Assembly: GCF_025145845.1 (NCBI RefSeq)
Contig: NZ_CP102253.1
Span: 620,001 to 684,000, forward strand
Direction of reading: 5' to 3'
Origin: Alistipes shahii WAL 8301
Lineage (GTDB): Bacteria > Bacteroidota > Bacteroidia > Bacteroidales > Rikenellaceae
Length of the DNA stretch: 64,000 nt
In this document: piece after piece, positions 49,801 through 57,442 of the stretch
Numbering within the stretch: position 1 is the first letter of the stretch
How the letters are laid out: every line of letters begins with the position of its first letter
The notes under the pieces: generated by a model
What the model was told of the DNA's origin: nothing
Database searches by the model: none
The model's input: only the letters and a program-made list of their open reading frames with translations
Made by a program: the position numbers and the translations under genes

Positions 49801-50406
49801 CGTCGAGCAGCGCCATCCGGCGATGCGCGTGCTGTCGTCCGAGAAGCGGAAGCCCGTATCGGTGGCCTTGTCCCAGCAGCCGCCGTTCTCCAGATCGAAG
49901 ACCACGGCTGCGGCGTCCGACGCCGGGAACGTGTAGCGGTGCAGACCCACGCGCTCCGTGGCCGTCAGCTCGGCCGTAATGCCGTAGCGCACAAGCGGAA
50001 CCGAGTAATAACCGGGTTTCGTGATCTCCCGCGTACGGTCGGCGTAAGACCACAGGCCCGAGGCCGGGTCATTCTCCTCGCCGCGGGCATAGGTCACTTC
50101 ACCCACGACGGGCATGACGGTAATGTCGAACAGGTCGCCGATGCCCGTGCCCGAAAGGTGCGTGTGCGAAAAGCCGATAACGGTCGAATCGCTCGCATGG
50201 TAGCCCGAGCACCAGTCCCACGTCTGCGGAATGCTCGTCGGACCCACCTGCACCAGGCCGAAGGGGACGTTGGCACCCACGAAGACGTGCCCGTGGCCGC
50301 CTGTGCCGATCTTCGGATCGACATGGCGCGTGTAATTCTCCTCCGCGGCAGGCTGCGTGCACGCGCCCAGCAGGGCCGCGGCGAATAAGAATCCGGTAAG
50401 TTTCAT
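46834..50406 (-). CDS. GH92-GH125 fusion alpha-mannosidase lipoprotein
   Basis: A 1190-residue lipoprotein ('LLGAC' lipobox). Residues about 27-735 are a complete GH92 exo-alpha-mannosidase: 'VDPKIGTGGHGHVFVGANVP', 'FSHTHLSGTG', 'ALYHTMIAPSLFCDVNGDY', 'PVWHLWGNETDCMVG' and 'SGNEDVGQMSAWYVLSSLGM'. Residues about 757-1190 are a complete GH125 exo-alpha-1,6-mannosidase: 'FPNTLDTTVHYGE', 'DIPAMWLRDSGAQVWPYV', 'KWEIDSHCYPLRLAHHYWK' and 'GGPHIGVEMIWPMSIMMRAF'. The junction is a short linker without signal peptide or stop. It probably strips alpha-1,2/1,3- and then alpha-1,6-mannose from N-glycans in the periplasm. Its ATG directly follows the stop of the second GH92 gene. Confidence 0.9.
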   Translation of the reverse strand: MKLTGFLFAAALLGACTQPAAEENYTRHVDPKIGTGGHGHVFVGANVPFGLVQVGPTSIPQTWDWCSGYHASDSTVIGFSHTHLSGTGIGDLFDITVMPVVGEVTYARGEENDPASGLWSYADRTREITKPGYYSVPLVRYGITAELTATERVGLHRYTFPASDAAAVVFDLENGGCWDKATDTGFRFSDDSTRIAGWRCSTGWAKNQEVYFVAEFSKPAKGISYLQPGEIDDSKMPRIAARYARVDFDTAEGEQVLVKVALSPVSIEGAKANLAAELPGWDFDATAAAADKAWNDELSKVKITTADETARRIFYTALYHTMIAPSLFCDVNGDYYGSDHAIHRNADFTNYTTFSLWDTYRAAMPLMTVLHPEKMADIVQTMLHIADEQGRLPVWHLWGNETDCMVGNPGIVAVADAIVKGIGGFDREKAFEAIRKTAMNPDRGNGLRMEYGYIPCEMFNEAVAYDMEYALADGAAARAAETLGKAEDAKYFEERSHSYRNYFDPATRFMRGRDSRKGWRTPFNAFASTHRADDYCEGNAWQYTWLAPHDVKGLEGLFGSRAKMIEKLDSLFTVSSVIEGGETSPDISGLIGQYAHGNEPSHHILYLYTMLGQPWKTADKVREVLTTLYHDRPDGLSGNEDVGQMSAWYVLSSLGMYEAEPAGGRYWFGSPLFDRAEVKVPSGVFTITAENNSAANKYIQRVWLNGQPYTKPWIGHADLMKGGELRFEMGAEEKVWYCPDEPEAYADQRPAEEQRLFKSEAVEGEIARVCGLLTNERLRWMFANCFPNTLDTTVHYGEDEAGNPDTYVYTGDIPAMWLRDSGAQVWPYVQLCKEDPALQKMIAGVIRRQLKLINIDPYANAFNVAPTGAHNKTDFPQADPMVFERKWEIDSHCYPLRLAHHYWKTTGDTSVFDGEWISAMRNIVKTLKEQQMKEGPGDYIFLRTTDRQLDTRCHVGRGNPVKPVGLIVSAFRPSDDATTFGFLVPSNFMAVTSLRKAAEILTAVNGERELAAECTALADEVAGALQQYAVVEHPEFGKIYAFEVDGFGSTQLMDDANVPSLLAMPYLGDVERTDPIYENTRRFVWSTENPYFWRGAAGEGIGGPHIGVEMIWPMSIMMRAFTATDDEEIRDCICQLITTDAGTGFMHESFSRHDAADFTRAWFAWQNTLFGELILKLVNDGKTDLLNSIR

Positions 50407-52659
50407 CTATTTTCCAGTTTGAAGTTCAAAAGTAAGTTTTCCGCCCTTGAGCAATTCATCGTGCAAGATACGATAATTTTTCAACGGTTTATCGCCAAGC
50501 GTCATCCGGTCGATATACCCTTCGCCGCGTTTTTCGATCACCAGCGTTCCCCGCTCCGTGTCGATCTCCACACGGTCGAACGTCGGGGACGTCAGCGTGT
50601 AGTACGGCTCGCCCGGGCAGTCGGGGTAGAGGCCCAGCATCGTGAAGACAGCCCACGCAGACATCGTCCCCGTGTCGTCGTTGCCCGGGATGCCGTCGGG
50701 GGCGGTGGTAAAGTATCGCTCCAACAGCCGCCGGGTTTCCCGCTGCGTGCGCCACTCCTCGCCCCGGAAGCGGCTGAAAAGATACGCATAGGCGATGTCG
50801 GGTTCGTTCGCAGGGTCGTACAATCCCTCGTCGAAGACCATTTGCAGTTTGTCGATGAATTTGCGTCGTCCGCCCATCAGCTTCGCAAGCCCCTCCACGT
50901 CGTGCGGAACGTAGAACGTATAGTTCCACGCACTCCCCTCGTGGAAGCCCGGAGCCGCCGTGAAGTTCTCGCCCGCCTTCGGGTCGAAGGGGCTTAAAAA
51001 AGTTCCGTCGGGATGGAGCGGACGCAAAGTCCCGCTTTCCGGGCTGTAATAGCGTTTGTAGCCCAACGAGCGGGCGCGGAACAGACGCGCGTCGTCCCCC
51101 TGTCCGAGCGAGTCGGCCAGCAGCGACAGCGCAGCGTCGGCCATGTAGTACTCCAGCGCGTGCGAGACGGAGGTGTCGCCCGCAAGGTCCTTGGCATAGA
51201 ATCCCAGCGGGATATAGCCTTTTTCGATATAGGGGTCGATGTCGGGCCGCATGCGGTTCTGCGCACCGGGCGTCGTGGCCGACTTGCGCATCGCCTCGTA
51301 GGCCTTGGCGACATCGAAATCCCGAAGGCCCTTCATCCAGCTGTCGACGATCACCGGGATCGCAGGGTCTCCCTCCATCGTGAAGGTCTCGCGGCCGTAA
51401 AGCTCCCATTTCGGAAGCCAACCCCACTCCTCGTACATCCCCGTCATCGAGCGCAGCATCTCCCGCTGACGATCCGGGTAGACAAGCGTCAGCAGCTGGT
51501 GCAGGTTGCGGCAGGTGTCCCACAGCGAGAAGACCGTATAACGTTCGCCATCCGTCACGCCCGTCTCGCCCGAACGCTCCATCAGCGGGTATTCGCCGTT
51601 CACGTCGCTCACGAGGTTCGGGTGCAGCAGCGCATGGTACAACGCCGTGTAGAACACCCTCTGCTGCTGCTCGGCGCCGCCCTCGACCCGGATTCTGCCC
51701 AGAGCCTCGTTCCAGCCCTTGCGGGCCTGTTCCCGGATGGCGTCGAACGGTGCGTCCGCGGCCTGCTCGGCATCGAGGTTTTTGCGCGCGTTCTCCGTAG
51801 AGACATACGAGATGCCCATGCGCACCTCCACCTGCTCGCCCGCCGCAAGGCCGTCGAAGGAGAACCAGTAGCCCACGTCGTCGCCCGAAAGCTCGCGCCC
51901 GTACTCCGTATAGAGTTTATACCTCCCGTTGTCCGGCGTCCACTCGGCCTCCACGCCCGTCATCTTCCGTTGCTTCTTCCAATAGCCGCCGGCACTCGGA
52001 GTCTTCGAAACGCGCAGCACGAAGTACACCGGGAAAACCTTCTGCGCATTGTAGCAGAACGTCCCCAGCAGCTTCGTGCCCTCGATCTCCGTGGCGCTCA
52101 CCCGGCGAACCATCGCACCGCTCTCGTTCGTAAGCCCCTCGCCCAGATTTAACAGAATATGCCCTGTGCCTTCCGGAAAGGTGTACCTCTCGGCCGAGGT
52201 ACGCGCCGTGGCCGTGGCTTCGGCAAGGACGCCGTACTTGTCCAGAAAGACCGAGTAATAGCCCGGAGAGGCCTTTTCGTCCCTGTACGACGTGCCGTAC
52301 TCCCGGTAATCCACCGTCAGAGGGCCCGTCGTGGCCATCGTCAGCAGCGCGCCCAGCTCGGGGCACCCCACGCCGCTCAAGGCGCCGTGCGCGAAGCCCG
52401 TGAAGAATTTGTTGTGGTATTCGTAGGGCGTGGACCACCAGCGGGCGTCCTTGTCGTAGACGTTCTCCTCCGACCCCATGACGTTGAACGGAACCACCGA
52501 CATCATCCCGTGCGGCGTGACCGCCCCGGGGTTCGCGGTCCCGAAGTTCGTAGTCCCGATGAACGGGTCGACCCGGTCGGCAGGGGTCTGCGCAGAAGCC
52601 GCAGCACCGAAAACGGCTGCGGCGAGCGCCAGGGTAAGCAGCGTTCGTCGCAGTCGCAT
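50407..52659 (-). CDS. GH92 family alpha-mannosidase
   Basis: A 750-residue exported enzyme (signal peptide ending AAASAQ). GH92 pattern: 'DPFIGTTNFGTANPGAVTPH', 'NKFFTGFAHGALSGVGCPEL', 'VFYTALYHALLHPNLVSDVN' and 'GNDDTGTMSAWAVFTMLGLY'. GH92 enzymes are calcium-dependent inverting alpha-mannosidases. The linkage specificity cannot be read here. The ATG at 52659 was chosen because a signal peptide begins there and it overlaps the GH130 stop by one base (TGATG). It is followed without spacer by the GH92-GH125 fusion gene. It probably trims a different linkage from the fusion. Confidence 0.9.
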   Translation of the reverse strand: MRLRRTLLTLALAAAVFGAAASAQTPADRVDPFIGTTNFGTANPGAVTPHGMMSVVPFNVMGSEENVYDKDARWWSTPYEYHNKFFTGFAHGALSGVGCPELGALLTMATTGPLTVDYREYGTSYRDEKASPGYYSVFLDKYGVLAEATATARTSAERYTFPEGTGHILLNLGEGLTNESGAMVRRVSATEIEGTKLLGTFCYNAQKVFPVYFVLRVSKTPSAGGYWKKQRKMTGVEAEWTPDNGRYKLYTEYGRELSGDDVGYWFSFDGLAAGEQVEVRMGISYVSTENARKNLDAEQAADAPFDAIREQARKGWNEALGRIRVEGGAEQQQRVFYTALYHALLHPNLVSDVNGEYPLMERSGETGVTDGERYTVFSLWDTCRNLHQLLTLVYPDRQREMLRSMTGMYEEWGWLPKWELYGRETFTMEGDPAIPVIVDSWMKGLRDFDVAKAYEAMRKSATTPGAQNRMRPDIDPYIEKGYIPLGFYAKDLAGDTSVSHALEYYMADAALSLLADSLGQGDDARLFRARSLGYKRYYSPESGTLRPLHPDGTFLSPFDPKAGENFTAAPGFHEGSAWNYTFYVPHDVEGLAKLMGGRRKFIDKLQMVFDEGLYDPANEPDIAYAYLFSRFRGEEWRTQRETRRLLERYFTTAPDGIPGNDDTGTMSAWAVFTMLGLYPDCPGEPYYTLTSPTFDRVEIDTERGTLVIEKRGEGYIDRMTLGDKPLKNYRILHDELLKGGKLTFELQTGK

Positions 52660-53666
52660 CAGAGGATCGAGTTTTGCTTCGTGAAGTCGATGATTTCGGG
52701 GATATAGCCGAACGCAAGGCCCGTAACCGTGTCGGCGCATCCGTAGTAGACGGCCACGCGCCCCGTCGCGGGGTCGTGCAGCGCAGCGCACGGGAACGTC
52801 ACGTTCGGAACGTCGCCCATGCATTCGTACGTTTCGCGAGGGGAGATCAGGTAGGGACCGCTGCGGGCCGTGACCTTCCAAGGCTCCTCCAAATCCAGCA
52901 GCGCCGAACCGAACGCATAGACATAACCGTTGCACGAGCGCAGCACCCCGTGGTAGAGCAGCAGCCAGCCCTCGCTCGTCTCGATGGGCACGGGACCCGC
53001 ACCGATCTTCATGCACTGCCATGCCGACACCTCGAAAGCCGCCGGAGACATCACATGCCGGTGGCGGCCCCAGAACTCCATGTCGGGACTCTCCGAATAG
53101 AAGATGTCGCCGAAAGCCGTATGCCCGTTGTCGCTCGGACGCGACAGCATGGCGAAACGGCCGTTGATCTTGCGGGGGAACAGCACGCCGTTGCGGTTGA
53201 AGGGGATGAAGGCGTTTTCCAGCTGGTGGAACGTCTCAAAATCGTCCGTCCATGCAATGCCGATCGTCGGCCCGTGGTAGCCGTTGCACCACGTAACGTA
53301 GTATTTGTCGCCGATCTTCGCAACGCGAGGGTCGTAGCCGTAGACCCACTGGCCGATCTCGGCGTCCGCACCCTCCAGCCGGAAGTCGGACTCCTCGATC
53401 TCCCACCGAAGGCCGTCGACCGAAAAGCCCACGTGGATGCGCATCCGGCGGTTCGTGTCGTCGCACCGGAAAACGCCCGCATAGTTATATTTTCCTTTTT
53501 TGAAGGGAACGACCGCCGAGTTGAAGATCGAATTCGACGTCGAAAGCGCATGACGCCCGATGATCGGGTTCTGCGTGTAACGCCACATCACCTCTTTGGA
53601 GCCGGCGGGACGATCCTCCCACGGCATATCGGGCTGATTCGAGCCCGCAATTTTCAGTGTATCCAT
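52659..53666 (-). CDS. GH130 beta-1,4-mannosyl-GlcNAc phosphorylase
   Basis: A 335-residue cytosolic enzyme. GH130 pattern: '[19 protein letters not shown]', '[20 protein letters not shown]', the catalytic Asp in '[20 protein letters not shown]', '[15 protein letters not shown]' and '[20 protein letters not shown]'. The 'WEDRP' form is that of the subgroup acting on Man-beta-1,4-GlcNAc, giving mannose 1-phosphate and GlcNAc. There is no signal peptide, which fits action after import by the adjacent MFS protein. It lies 5 bases after the transporter gene and overlaps the next gene by one base. Confidence 0.9.
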   Translation of the reverse strand: MDTLKIAGSNQPDMPWEDRPAGSKEVMWRYTQNPIIGRHALSTSNSIFNSAVVPFKKGKYNYAGVFRCDDTNRRMRIHVGFSVDGLRWEIEESDFRLEGADAEIGQWVYGYDPRVAKIGDKYYVTWCNGYHGPTIGIAWTDDFETFHQLENAFIPFNRNGVLFPRKINGRFAMLSRPSDNGHTAFGDIFYSESPDMEFWGRHRHVMSPAAFEVSAWQCMKIGAGPVPIETSEGWLLLYHGVLRSCNGYVYAFGSALLDLEEPWKVTARSGPYLISPRETYECMGDVPNVTFPCAALHDPATGRVAVYYGCADTVTGLAFGYIPEIIDFTKQNSIL

Positions 53667-53671
53667 ATAAA

Positions 53672-54976
53672 TTATTTGTCGTTTGGTTTGTCGTCATAGG
53701 TAAAGGGAACCAGCCGGGTGATCACAAAAGCCGGAATGGTGGCGAGCATCACCGCGAGGAAGAAGATCCGGTAGCTCATCAGATCGCTCAAAAAGCCCGA
53801 AGCCATGCCCGTGAGCATCACCGAGAGGTTCATAATACCCGAAGCGAAAGCGTAGTGCGCCATCTGGTGACGCCCCGGAGCGACCTGCTGCATCATAAAC
53901 AGCGTCAGGCCCACGAAGCCGAAGCCGTAGCCGAAGTACTCCACGACGATGCCCCCGCCGACGAGCCACATGCTCGAAGGCTGGAACCATGCAAGCAAGG
54001 CGTAGACCCCGAACGGCAGGTTGAAGATACAGCACAGTGTGAAAAGAGTGCGCCGCAGACCTCGTCGGGCGATGTAGTAGCCCGCCAAAAGCGAGCCCAG
54101 CAGAAACGCCCCCGCGCCGAAAGTCCCGTAGTAAAGGCCGATCTGCTGGTTCGTAAGACCCAAGCCCCCGGATGCGGTATCCGCTTTGAGGAACAGCGGA
54201 ACGATCTTCATCACGAAGCCCTCGCCCAACCGGTACAGGATGATGAAGGCGATATAGTACCAGATATGCCGTTTGGTGAAGAACGCCGCGATAACCTCTT
54301 TCAGGCCCGAAAGGCCATCCCGCAGCGAGCGGCCTTCTGAAGCCGAACCGCCTGAAGGAAGCGCGCGGAGATGGTAAAGGCCCAAAGCGACGAGCGTGAC
54401 GCACAGGAGCAGCAAAACGACCGTCCACGAACGGACATAAGCGTCGAACGATGCGGTCCCCGAGGTGCTGAAACCCTCGTAAAGCCACCCCGCAAGCCAC
54501 ACCAGACCGCCCGTGGCGACAAGTTTCGCAAGGTTGTAGAAAGCCCCCTGCCAGCCGATATACTTCGCCTGATCCTGCGTCGTGAGTTCCGACATGTAGA
54601 CGCCGTCGGCCGCGATGTCGTGCGTGGCGCCGCTGAACGCAACGACCGCAAAGACAGCAACACTGACCGAGAAGAACAGCGGAAGGTGAAGCGACAGGGC
54701 CGCGACGCCGAACAGAACGCCGCTCAACAACTGGCTCCCCACGACCCAGAACTTCTTCGTCCGGTAAAGCTCCAAAAAAGGGCTCCACAGAAACTTGATC
54801 GTCCATGGCCACATGATCAGAGAGGTCCAGAACGCGATCTGAGCATCCGAGATCCCCAGGTCCTTGTACAGAACCGCAGAAACCATGTTCAGAACCACAA
54901 ACGGAAGCCCCATCGCAAAGTACAAACTCGGAACCCATTCCAAAGGAGAATGTTTAAGATGACTAAGAGATTGCAT
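53672..54976 (-). CDS. MFS transporter, probably for the Man-GlcNAc disaccharide
   Basis: A 434-residue polytopic membrane protein with about 12 helices. The first helix pair has '[20 protein letters not shown]' and the central loop is Ser/Gly-rich ('[19 protein letters not shown]'). It resembles AmpG-like MFS proteins and those beside GH130 genes in Bacteroides N-glycan loci (family knowledge). The role as inner-membrane importer of the GH130 substrate is inferred from the 5-base spacing to that gene. The ATG at 54976 was chosen over an in-frame TTG 9 bases upstream. Confidence 0.85.
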   Translation of the reverse strand: MQSLSHLKHSPLEWVPSLYFAMGLPFVVLNMVSAVLYKDLGISDAQIAFWTSLIMWPWTIKFLWSPFLELYRTKKFWVVGSQLLSGVLFGVAALSLHLPLFFSVSVAVFAVVAFSGATHDIAADGVYMSELTTQDQAKYIGWQGAFYNLAKLVATGGLVWLAGWLYEGFSTSGTASFDAYVRSWTVVLLLLCVTLVALGLYHLRALPSGGSASEGRSLRDGLSGLKEVIAAFFTKRHIWYYIAFIILYRLGEGFVMKIVPLFLKADTASGGLGLTNQQIGLYYGTFGAGAFLLGSLLAGYYIARRGLRRTLFTLCCIFNLPFGVYALLAWFQPSSMWLVGGGIVVEYFGYGFGFVGLTLFMMQQVAPGRHQMAHYAFASGIMNLSVMLTGMASGFLSDLMSYRIFFLAVMLATIPAFVITRLVPFTYDDKPNDK

Positions 54977-55008
54977 AATACACAACTAAAAGAATGCTTA
55001 AAACATTA

Positions 55009-55039
55009 TAAATATACGGATTTCATCCGATATGAACAA
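55009..55039 (-). promoter_or_regulatory. Candidate promoter of the MFS-GH130-GH92 unit
   Basis: Minus strand: TTG (55039-55037), 20 bases, TATATTTA (55016-55009), with the small palindrome CGGATGAAATCCG in the spacer. The match to the -7 consensus is imperfect. Confidence 0.45.
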
Positions 55040-55239
55040 CTTTTTTATATGTTTTATACTAAATCACAATAGGTTATTACTTATTCTGATATAGTGCGAC
55101 AATCGCGAAATACAATCTTGTATTTTAACAAAGAAACCTGTTCGAAATTTTTTGTATCTTGTGATAGGTTATTTGAAATGCGGTATTTGAACGCAATAGG
55201 CTGAAAATAGACTGTTGCCTTCTCTACTGTATAAAGAAT

Positions 55240-55297
55240 GTAACGACTCGATAAATCGAGTCGTTACGCTCTTTCAATCCCATAGCAGAATGGGATT
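55240..55297 (-). terminator. Twin hairpins downstream of the BACON-LamG gene
   Basis: A perfect 13-bp stem (GTAACGACTCGAT / ATCGAGTCGTTAC, 2-base loop, 55240-55267). A second, perfect 8-bp stem (AATCCCAT / ATGGGATT, 55276-55297) lies 8 bases away. They lie after the stop of the upstream PUL genes on the minus strand. Confidence 0.65.
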
Positions 55298-55360
55298 CAG
55301 CTGCCACACACGAACCGTCGTTCCCGACGGACAGGCAACGCTTATTTTATCCGCTCGAAA

Positions 55361-57310
55361 TTAGGGCAGACTCATCTCCACCCAGTTCATACCCGGGTCA
55401 CCGATCTGCTGACCACCCGAAGAGTGGACGTTGATTTCACCCAGCATGCTGTTGCCCGAAGGAGAATGATCCTTGATAATCTGACCTGCTCCGTCGTTGA
55501 GTTTCCAGTAGCCTACCAGACCTTCCGAATCCACCGGAACGGAGTAGAAGTGGTTTTCGGCATTGATCTCCTCCTTGGTCAGCGTGCGGTTCCATACGCG
55601 CACCTCGGCCATATAACCGGGGAAGAAACGGTCGGCGTTGTAGGCATAACCGATCCAGAAAGCACGGTTGTAGTCGCTCTCGGAACCGCCGTATGCCACA
55701 CCTAGGTTAAAACCGGAGTAATTGGAGATACCGGTTCGATACAAAAGTTCTCCGTCAATGTAGAAATAAGCGAAAGTATCGTCCCACGTCACGGCGACAT
55801 GGTACCAGCGATCCAGTTCGGAGAGTTTCAACTTGGTATCCGTACGGTTTCCGCCTTGCATGGCCAGCTGAATTTGGTTCCAAGGCACATTGACGTCGCC
55901 CAGGCGGAGGAGGAATTTACCCTCGACACCCATGATGGTCGACAAAGATCCGGATACGCGCGTCTCCTGAATATTGACCAGCGCCTCCATGGTGCCGTTC
56001 TTCAAGCTGTTGAGCGCTCCGCCATTCTTCAAAAACGGGAAATAGCAGCGCGAGCGGCGCATGTCGGCCACACACTCGATCAGACCCTTGGGCTTCTGCG
56101 TAATATTGATGTTGACCGTCAGCGCCTCGGAGTTGTCGGGAGCGTTCTTCTCGGTGAGCACGACATCGCAGCTGCGAGCAGATCCGTTAACCAGAGCCTC
56201 CACTGTGAAGTGCAGGCCGCTATCGTCGGCATTATTATAGGTAAACCAGCCCGTCGCCCCCTCGCTTACCGTCACATCGAACTCGACATTGGCCGTTACC
56301 GGAATATCGAGTGTCTGAGCCTCCACATCTAGGAAATAGGCCAACTTCTCGGGCTCGATCTTCGACTTGGGAAGCTGAGTTACCTTCAGCACGGCTGTGC
56401 CGTTCTTCACACCCTTGATCGTCACGGTAGCCTCACGCGGAGTCTCACCGTCGTTCTGGGCCATGGAGAAATAGGCCGTCACGTCGGTCTCGGCGCCGCC
56501 CTCGGTGGGGCGGGCAATCGTATAGGTCAGCCACCCCTCGGTCTCCGATACGATTTCGGCCGTCAGGTTGCGATAGTTGACATTCGTCGTCAACTCCACG
56601 GCCAAACGCTCCACAGCCGTATAAGCCAGGCGCATTTCCGACTTCGACGTGATTTCGATGGTCTCGCCAGTTTCGCCTTTCTCGACGATCTGGAATTCGA
56701 CCTCCTTACTGCCCATCTTGAAGACGTAGTTGGCGCTCCGCTCCTCCTCGGTCTCATTGGGATCCACCTCGAAGACTATCTCGGCACCGTCTTCTCCACT
56801 CGTAGCCGACGGCGTCACGAAATCGGACTCTCCTTCGAGCGTCCACGCGCCCGAGCTGGTAACCAGCACCGTCACCTTGCCGCCTTCGCAGGACAGGATG
56901 TTCGCCCCATCGGCATAGAAGAGTTCGAGCTGCTCCTCGGTCTCGGAGGCCTTTTTCTTGAGCGTAATCTTGAAAGACGCGGTCTTCTTGCCGCATGTGA
57001 ACGTATAGGTGAAGACCTGGTCTTCCTCCTTGTCGTTGGCCTTCACGGTGAAGGCCACGATGTCGCCATCCTTGCCCTTAACGGCCGAAGGGAGCACATA
57101 AGCGTTCTCGGCGCCTTCGAGCGTCCACGCGCCCGAGCTGGTAACCATGGCCGAGACATCGCCGCCCTTACTCCCCACAACGCCTTCCATCGGCGAAACG
57201 GAAATCTTGTCTTCGGTAGTCGAAGGATCCACTTTGTCGTCGCTGTCATCGCAGGCTCCGCAGAGTGCGAGCGCAGCAGCGGTAAAAAGAAATATTTTCG
57301 AAATTTTCAT
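55361..57310 (-). CDS. BACON-repeat / LamG surface lipoprotein
   Basis: A 649-residue lipoprotein (MKISKIFLFTAAALALCGAC, lipobox Cys). Residues about 30-400 hold four beta-sandwich modules of BACON type. The first two share 'VTSSGAWTLEG' and a 34-bp identical DNA segment. The C-terminal 230 residues are a LamG-like jellyroll ('RWYHVAVTWDDTFAYFYIDG', 'YMAEVRVWNRTLTKEEINAE', 'GLVGYWKLNDG'). It is probably a surface glycan-binding protein of the N-glycan locus. The start at 57310 fits the lipoprotein signal, and an ATG 33 bases upstream is less likely. Confidence 0.82.
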   Translation of the reverse strand: MKISKIFLFTAAALALCGACDDSDDKVDPSTTEDKISVSPMEGVVGSKGGDVSAMVTSSGAWTLEGAENAYVLPSAVKGKDGDIVAFTVKANDKEEDQVFTYTFTCGKKTASFKITLKKKASETEEQLELFYADGANILSCEGGKVTVLVTSSGAWTLEGESDFVTPSATSGEDGAEIVFEVDPNETEEERSANYVFKMGSKEVEFQIVEKGETGETIEITSKSEMRLAYTAVERLAVELTTNVNYRNLTAEIVSETEGWLTYTIARPTEGGAETDVTAYFSMAQNDGETPREATVTIKGVKNGTAVLKVTQLPKSKIEPEKLAYFLDVEAQTLDIPVTANVEFDVTVSEGATGWFTYNNADDSGLHFTVEALVNGSARSCDVVLTEKNAPDNSEALTVNINITQKPKGLIECVADMRRSRCYFPFLKNGGALNSLKNGTMEALVNIQETRVSGSLSTIMGVEGKFLLRLGDVNVPWNQIQLAMQGGNRTDTKLKLSELDRWYHVAVTWDDTFAYFYIDGELLYRTGISNYSGFNLGVAYGGSESDYNRAFWIGYAYNADRFFPGYMAEVRVWNRTLTKEEINAENHFYSVPVDSEGLVGYWKLNDGAGQIIKDHSPSGNSMLGEINVHSSGGQQIGDPGMNWVEMSLP

Positions 57311-57442
57311 ATCTTGTCGTTCAGGTTTTAAGGATTTGTTCATTACCAGCGAACCGGAAAACGGCTTCGCCCGGTTCCGACCGAACGATCGGCGGCATCC
57401 CGGCCGAAGCCGGAACGCACGACCGAGTCGTTCGTTTTCAAA

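Larger units (their letters stand above)
54977..55360 (-). other. Intergenic region dividing the N-glycan locus
   Basis: A 384-base AT-rich stretch without genes. It contains a minus-strand promoter (55009-55039), a 7-bp inverted repeat AATACAA / TTGTATT at 55109-55124 and two strong hairpins (55240-55267 and 55276-55297). It separates the surface genes from the transporter and enzyme genes. Confidence 0.6.

Noticed and set aside
50407..53022. A longer GH92 reading frame starting at 53022
   Set aside because: The extra N-terminal part is antisense-frame sequence of the GH130 gene. The signal peptide and TGATG overlap fix the start at 52659.
53657..55072. Plus-strand frames opposite the MFS gene
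   Set aside because: They are shadows of a clear membrane transporter on the minus strand and have His/Arg/Gln-rich artefact composition.
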